Position numbers and translations under genes: made by a program
Part shown: positions 29,724-33,596 of the stretch, piece after piece
Layout: every line of letters begins with the position of its first letter
How positions within the stretch are numbered: the stretch's first letter is position 1
The notes under the pieces: generated by a model
The model's database searches: none
Told to the model about the DNA's origin: nothing
What the model saw: the letters and a program-made list of their open reading frames with translations, nothing else
Assembly (NCBI GenBank): GCA_037447605.1
Contig: CM074806.1
Coordinates: 444,361-477,956, forward strand
From: Zygnema circumcarinatum
Taxonomy: Eukaryota > Streptophyta > Zygnematophyceae > Zygnematales > Zygnemataceae
Direction: 5' to 3'
DNA: 33,596 bases

Positions 29724-32700
29724 CTCTCTCTCTCTCGCACGCTCACCTTTGCGAGATCAGCCGCTACAAAAACTCGATTTCCCGATTCGTTAAAGCTTTC
29801 ATATGCAATTCGAGCCCTTTCCGGCCAATTGCTGAGGGCCTCCAATTGGAAAATACTTATAACGGCGGCACAAAATTCATCAAAATCCATCGACTTCAGC
29901 TTGCGCTGATCCATCTGAAAAGAATAAATGACCAACTGCGTGACATGATCAGAGTTGAATTGCAAATAAATGGGGTTTAAGGAATTCGACCGATAATGAA
30001 ATTTCCGGTTTTAACAATGAGTCGAATGAGGAGGAATTCGAATGATTTAGAAATTAGGGTTAAGAAAACAATACCAGTCTGAGGATGTCAAGTCCATTGG
30101 ATTCACGCATTGCTTCGGTGGCCACATTTTCAAGAGCCTGCACAGCAAAAGAGAAGCGAGGGTGATGGGGGAAGAGAGAGAGAGGGAGGGAGAGCGGGAG
30201 GAAGTGGGCGAGAGCGATGGAGAGGGGGGGAGAGAGAAGCAGGAGGGGGAGATAGAGAGGGAGAGAGAAGGGGAGGGAGGGAGGGAGAGGGAGAGGAAGA
30301 GGGAGAGGGCGAGGGAGAGGAAGAGAGAGAGGGCGAGGGCGAGGGAGAGGGGGGGGGAAGCAGGAGAAGGAGAGAGCGAGGGAGAGCGAAGGGGAGGGAG
30401 GGAGGGAGGGAGAGGCAGCAGGAGGGGGAGACAGGGAAAGAGAGAGAGGGCGAGGGCGAGGGAGAGGGGGGGGAAGCAGGAGAAGGAGAGAGCGAGGGAG
30501 AGCGAAGGGGAGGGAGGGAGGGAGGGAGAGGCAGCAGGAGGGGGAGACAGGGAAAGAGAGAGAGTTGGAGAGGGAGGGGGAGCACGAGGGGGAGAGAGAA
30601 TGAGAGAGAGGGAGAAAAAAGGTGAGGGAGGGAAAGGGGGGGGGGGCAAGAGAGGAAGGGAGGGGAAAGAGAAGCAGGAGGGGGGGAGAGAGAGGGCGAA
30701 AGAGGGAGTGGGACGGAGGGAGAGGCAGAGTGGGTGGGGAAGTAGGAGAGAGAGAGAGAGGAGCAACTCGCTGTATCCCATCCATGAAATCCCACTACCC
30801 TCCTCAAAAGTTTAAAGGGAGGCTCCTCTCTCCTTCCTATCTCCCTTTAGGCGTAAAAAAAATGAAACAAATACCTATCATTTTCATGCTCCATGCATCC
30901 TGATTCACGAAATTTGTTGACGGGAAATTTGTTGCATGGAGACAAGGGGCTTGAACTGACTCCATGCTCACCTTTTTGAAGTCGTCGTAATTCACAATAC
31001 CGTCCACATCTGTGTCTATGTGGGCAAACTGAGCCCGCAAATAAATCAGTTCGTCCTCCGTTAAAGTCGTCACCAACGCCTGTTCCATGAAAACGCCCAA
31101 ATTTGAATTTCAGTTTCAGTATCAGATTTAGTTCCAGATAGTCCCAATACCAAGTCCACGTCCCTTCCCTGTCATAGATAAAGCCTTTATTCGATCTCCC
31201 GGTTGAAAATGCAATGTAAAAAAATATAATAAGGCAGGCAGCATAATATACCCGCAGCGCTGCCTTCCGCAGTTCGGAGTAGCGCAGGAATGTCCGCACG
31301 TTGCGGTACACCACAGGGTCTAGAGGCACCCCCGCGCCGCCGCCCCGCACCCACGGGTGCGCTGGAACCACCACACACCACACAGGCGGACTCAGAACTA
31401 GGCTAGGCTAGGGTAAGGTAAGGTAAAGGGGGGAGGGTAGGGTATAGGGTAGGGTAGTGTAGTGTAGGGTAGGCTAGGCTAGGGTAGTAGGGTAGGCTAG
31501 GGTAGTAGGGTAGGGTAGGGTAGGGTAGGGTAGGGTAGGGTAGGGTAGGGTAGGGGGTGGGCTAGGGTAGTAGGGTGGGGTAGGGTAGGGTAGGGTAGGG
31601 TAGGGTAGGGTAGGGTAGGGTAGGGTAGGGTAGGGTAGGGTAGGGGTAGGCTAGGGTAGTAGGGTAGGCTAGGGTAGGGTAGGGTAGGGTAGGGTAGGGT
31701 AGGGTAGGGTAGGGTAGGCTAGGGTAGTAGGGTAGGGTAGGGTAGGGTAGGGTAGGGCAGGCTAGGCTAGGGTATGGTAGGCTAGGGTAGTAGGGTAGGG
31801 TAGGGTAGGGTATAGGGTAGAGTAGGGTAGGGTAGAGTAGGGTAGGGTAGAGTAGGGTAGGATAGAGGAAAGGGGAGAGAGGGAGAGGGAGAGGGGCAGA
31901 GAGGGCGAGAGAGAGGGAGAGGGGAGCGTACTCAGCGCCTGTGCCGCCGTGGGTCTCTTCCGCAAATCTTTACTCAGCAGTCGGTTCACGAAGTCCTTGG
32001 CCGCCTCTGAAATGTGCGGCCAGGGCAGGTCCGCAAAATTTGGCTCGAGCCGTAGAACTGCCCGGAAAATTCCTGACTCGGAGCGCGCCCAGAAGGGGCG
32101 CGAGCCGCAGAGGACGATGTAGGCGATGACGCCGACGGACCAGAGGTCGGCCTCGAGGGAGTACGCGCGGTGGAGGACCTCCGGGGCGATGTAGTACGCG
32201 CTGCCGACGATGTCGTTCAGACGTTGATCTGGGGGAGGGACCAGGAGGGGGTGGGTGGATCCAGATCAACTTGCAGGTTTAGGGTTTAGGGTTTAGGGTC
32301 CACTTTTCAGGTTTCAGTTTTCAGTTTTCAGTTTTCAGTTTTCAGTTTGCAGTTTGCAGTTTGCAGTTTGCAGTTTGCAGTTTGCAGTTTTCAGTTTTCA
32401 GTTCTCAGTTTAGGATATCGTTCAGGCCTTGATTTGTACTTTCACTTCCAGTTTTGGGTTCAGTTCCAGTTTCAGTTTTCAGTTTACGATATCGTTCAGG
32501 CGTTGATCTGTGCCTTCACTTCCAGTTTTAGGTTCAGTTTTCCGTTTTCAGTTTCAGTTTCCAGGTTTCAGTTTTCAGTTTCACATTCATTATTTTGTTT
32601 TTCATATTCAGTTTCTAGTTTCAGTTAGGGTTTCAGTTTCAGTTCAAGCTCCAATTGGACGGAACCGGTTCACATGATCTGGGTTCTTCTGTTACAGCTA

Positions 32701-32909
32701 GACGCAAATTTACTGCATGTGAATTGGAATGTACAGTATTAGGGGGTGCCCTGATTGTTTGGAGGAACAAACTGAAAAGGTGGGAAAGAAAAAAAGGGAA
32801 GTTGGGGGGGGGGTTGAAAGGAGAACAGACCGGGTCTGATGAAATCGGAGAGACCGAAATCAATGGCACGAATTGCAGATGCGTCGTCTTTTGAGGCGAA
32901 AAGGAAATT
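28614..32909 (-). CDS. CRK: CDPK-related kinase (CRK), C-terminal part, with an acidic repeat tail (5' partial)
   Basis: Seven in-phase exons: 32909-32831, 32228-31932, 31361-31252, 31079-30972, 30137-30075, 29914-29747 and 29444-28614 (TGA), giving 551 residues; the N-lobe is beyond the window. Kinase subdomains seen: [18 protein letters not shown] (DFG), [17 protein letters not shown] (APE), [20 protein letters not shown] and [16 protein letters not shown]. The CRK regulatory region follows: [24 protein letters not shown], an EF-hand loop [38 protein letters not shown], and degenerate EF-hands ending [16 protein letters not shown]. Plant CRKs are Ser/Thr kinases, often membrane-bound, with EF-hands mostly too degenerate for calcium. 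Here the first loop keeps Asp at 1, 3 and 5, Gly at 6 and Asp at 12. After the usual end there are about 235 more residues: Gly/Glu-rich, then a 13-residue EPxxEISVNE repeat, then a (KE)n stretch. Confidence 0.9.
28985..29121 (-). repeat. 39-bp coding tandem repeat in the kinase tail
   Basis: Three and a half units encode [39 protein letters not shown] and EPVMEII. The invariant core is EISVNE; differences fall at positions 3, 4 and 11-13. Confidence 0.85.
29681..29737 (-). repeat. CT microsatellite beside the kinase donor site
   Basis: CTCTCT tract on the + strand just past the donor GTGAGC of the 29914-29747 exon, so the transcript is GA-rich at the start of this intron. Confidence 0.75.
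30160..30765 (-). repeat. GA-rich kinase intron with about 120-bp duplicated blocks
   Basis: The + strand is GAGAGGGAG sequence. A block beginning GGGGGGGAAGCAGGAGAAGG occurs at about 30348 and again at about 30467, each followed by the same GAGCGAGGGAGAGCGAAGGG series and CAGGAGGGGGAGACAGGGAA. This indicates a local tandem duplication of about 120 bp. Confidence 0.75.
31395..31865 (-). repeat. TAGGG pentamer array in a kinase intron
   Basis: About 90 units of TAGGG, with interspersed GGTAGGCTAGGG and TAGTAGGG variants, fill the intron between the 32228-31932 and 31361-31252 exons. The transcript carries CCCTA. Confidence 0.9.
32277..32640 (-). repeat. TTTAGGG followed by TTTTCAG/TTTGCAG heptamers
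   Basis: Three GGGTTTA units (32277-32299) run into repeated TTTTCAG (about 32303-32345), then about seven TTTGCAG units (32344-32387), then looser TTTCAG words to 32640. A segment with GATATCGTTCAGG, GTTGATCTGT and CTTTCACTTCCAGTTT recurs at about 32414 and 32488. All lie within one kinase intron. Confidence 0.8.
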
Positions 32910-33596
32910 CTGCCCCACGGAAAAAAATAGCAAAGAAGGGGGGACAGAAAGCCAATGAGGATAAAGCGGCATTTCGGTCAGCAAAGTTAAAAAAAAAAAA
33001 AAAAAAAAAAATCCCGAAACACAATAACCACCCAACTTCAAAAGCTGGGCACTCCGGCAACCTTGCTTTACCCTACTTTTCTCTCTTTCCCCATTCATTC
33101 CTAACCTTCCTCGCTTCTCCCGCTCCTCTCCCTCCCTCCCTCCGTTTCCTTTGACCCCTCCTCTCCCGACATGACCCCCATCCCTTTCGCACTCCCTCCC
33201 TCAAGGGCTCTCTCTCTCTCCCTCACTCCAACCCCCATCTCCCAGCCAGCTGCTTCCATATTCCCATCTCACACTACCCTTCCCCCCCCCCCCCCTCTAC
33301 TTCATCCTCCCTCTCCCCTCTCGCCCCCCCCCTTAATCCCCCTGTCTCCCACGCTTCCCACCTCTCTCCCTCCCTCCCTCCCCCTGGTTATCTCCAACCT
33401 CCTCCCTCCTCTCCCCTCCCCTCGCTTCTTGGCCTATACGCCCCTCTCCCACCGCTGTCTTCCTCCCTACCTTCCCCTCTCTCTCCCCACCCCCTCCTCC
33501 TCCCCTCTCCCGCTTGCCCCCGTCTCCCCTCTCTTTCCCCTCTACCCTTCCCTTCCCTCCCTTCTCCTCCCTCCCCCCTTCCCCTCCCCTTCCCCC
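32910..33596 (-). other. Kinase intron running off the window, low complexity
   Basis: The acceptor TGGGGCAG sits at 32917-32910. A poly-A run lies at 32990-33010 (poly-T in the transcript). From about 33070 to the end the + strand is CT-rich (CCCTCCCTCC), purine-rich in the transcript. No N-lobe kinase motif is visible in this stretch. Confidence 0.6.

Noticed and set aside
30047-30815. Overlapping 170-245 codon frames on both strands
   Set aside because: Same compositional effect in the GA-rich kinase intron; only the 63-nt exon at 30137-30075 is real.
31395-31865. CRISPR-like or satellite centromere array
   Set aside because: No spacers; it is a simple TAGGG pentamer confined to an intron.

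Overview
The window is nuclear DNA of a photosynthetic eukaryote, most likely a streptophyte (a charophyte-grade alga or an early-diverging land-plant lineage). The evidence is the gene set (a plant CDPK-related kinase, a DUF266/GT14 glycosyltransferase, a DRIP-type RING/RAWUL protein, a plastid-type glutaredoxin), GT-AG introns in nearly every gene, and plant-type TTTAGGG telomere-like words scattered through introns. The species cannot be fixed from sequence alone. Exons were assembled by eye from splice sites, reading phase and family resemblance; no alignment was run.

Layout: (1) 147-3562 (+), 3' part of a DRIP-like Polycomb-RING E3 ligase ending in a RAWUL domain. (2) 7474-5007 (-), a soluble inorganic pyrophosphatase fold that has lost most catalytic residues and carries a long disordered tail. 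(3) 7475-12859, an intergenic block with four consecutive large inverted repeats (fold-back elements), three of them flanked by perfect 8-9 bp direct repeats. (4) 16484-12860 (-), a dipeptide (L-Ala-D/L-Glu type) epimerase with all catalytic residues and a probable transit peptide. (5) 20770-17570 (-), a GT14/DUF266 Golgi-type glycosyltransferase. (6) 22880-23542 (+), dolichyldiphosphatase. (7) about 24052-24571 (+), an unrecognised possible gene. (8) 27345-25208 (-), a plastid-type glutaredoxin in five exons. (9) 27441-27521 (+), tRNA-Leu(CAG). (10) 32909-28614 (-), the 3' two thirds of a CDPK-related kinase whose first EF-hand still looks able to bind calcium and which has an unusual acidic repeat tail; its 5' end lies beyond the window.

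The genes are ordinary dispersed eukaryotic genes, not an operon or pathway cluster. Two have plausible plastid roles (glutaredoxin, epimerase) and two serve glycosylation (dolichyldiphosphatase in the ER, GT14 in the Golgi). Introns are packed with simple sequence: polypyrimidine tracts, a 21-bp minisatellite, and TAGGG or CCCCCTA arrays. The strongest unexplained structures are the fold-back cluster at 8.9-12.7 kb, the pyrophosphatase-like pseudoenzyme, a strong local excess of CACGTG palindromes (one pair forms a perfect hairpin inside an exon), and the kinase with a canonical EF-hand.
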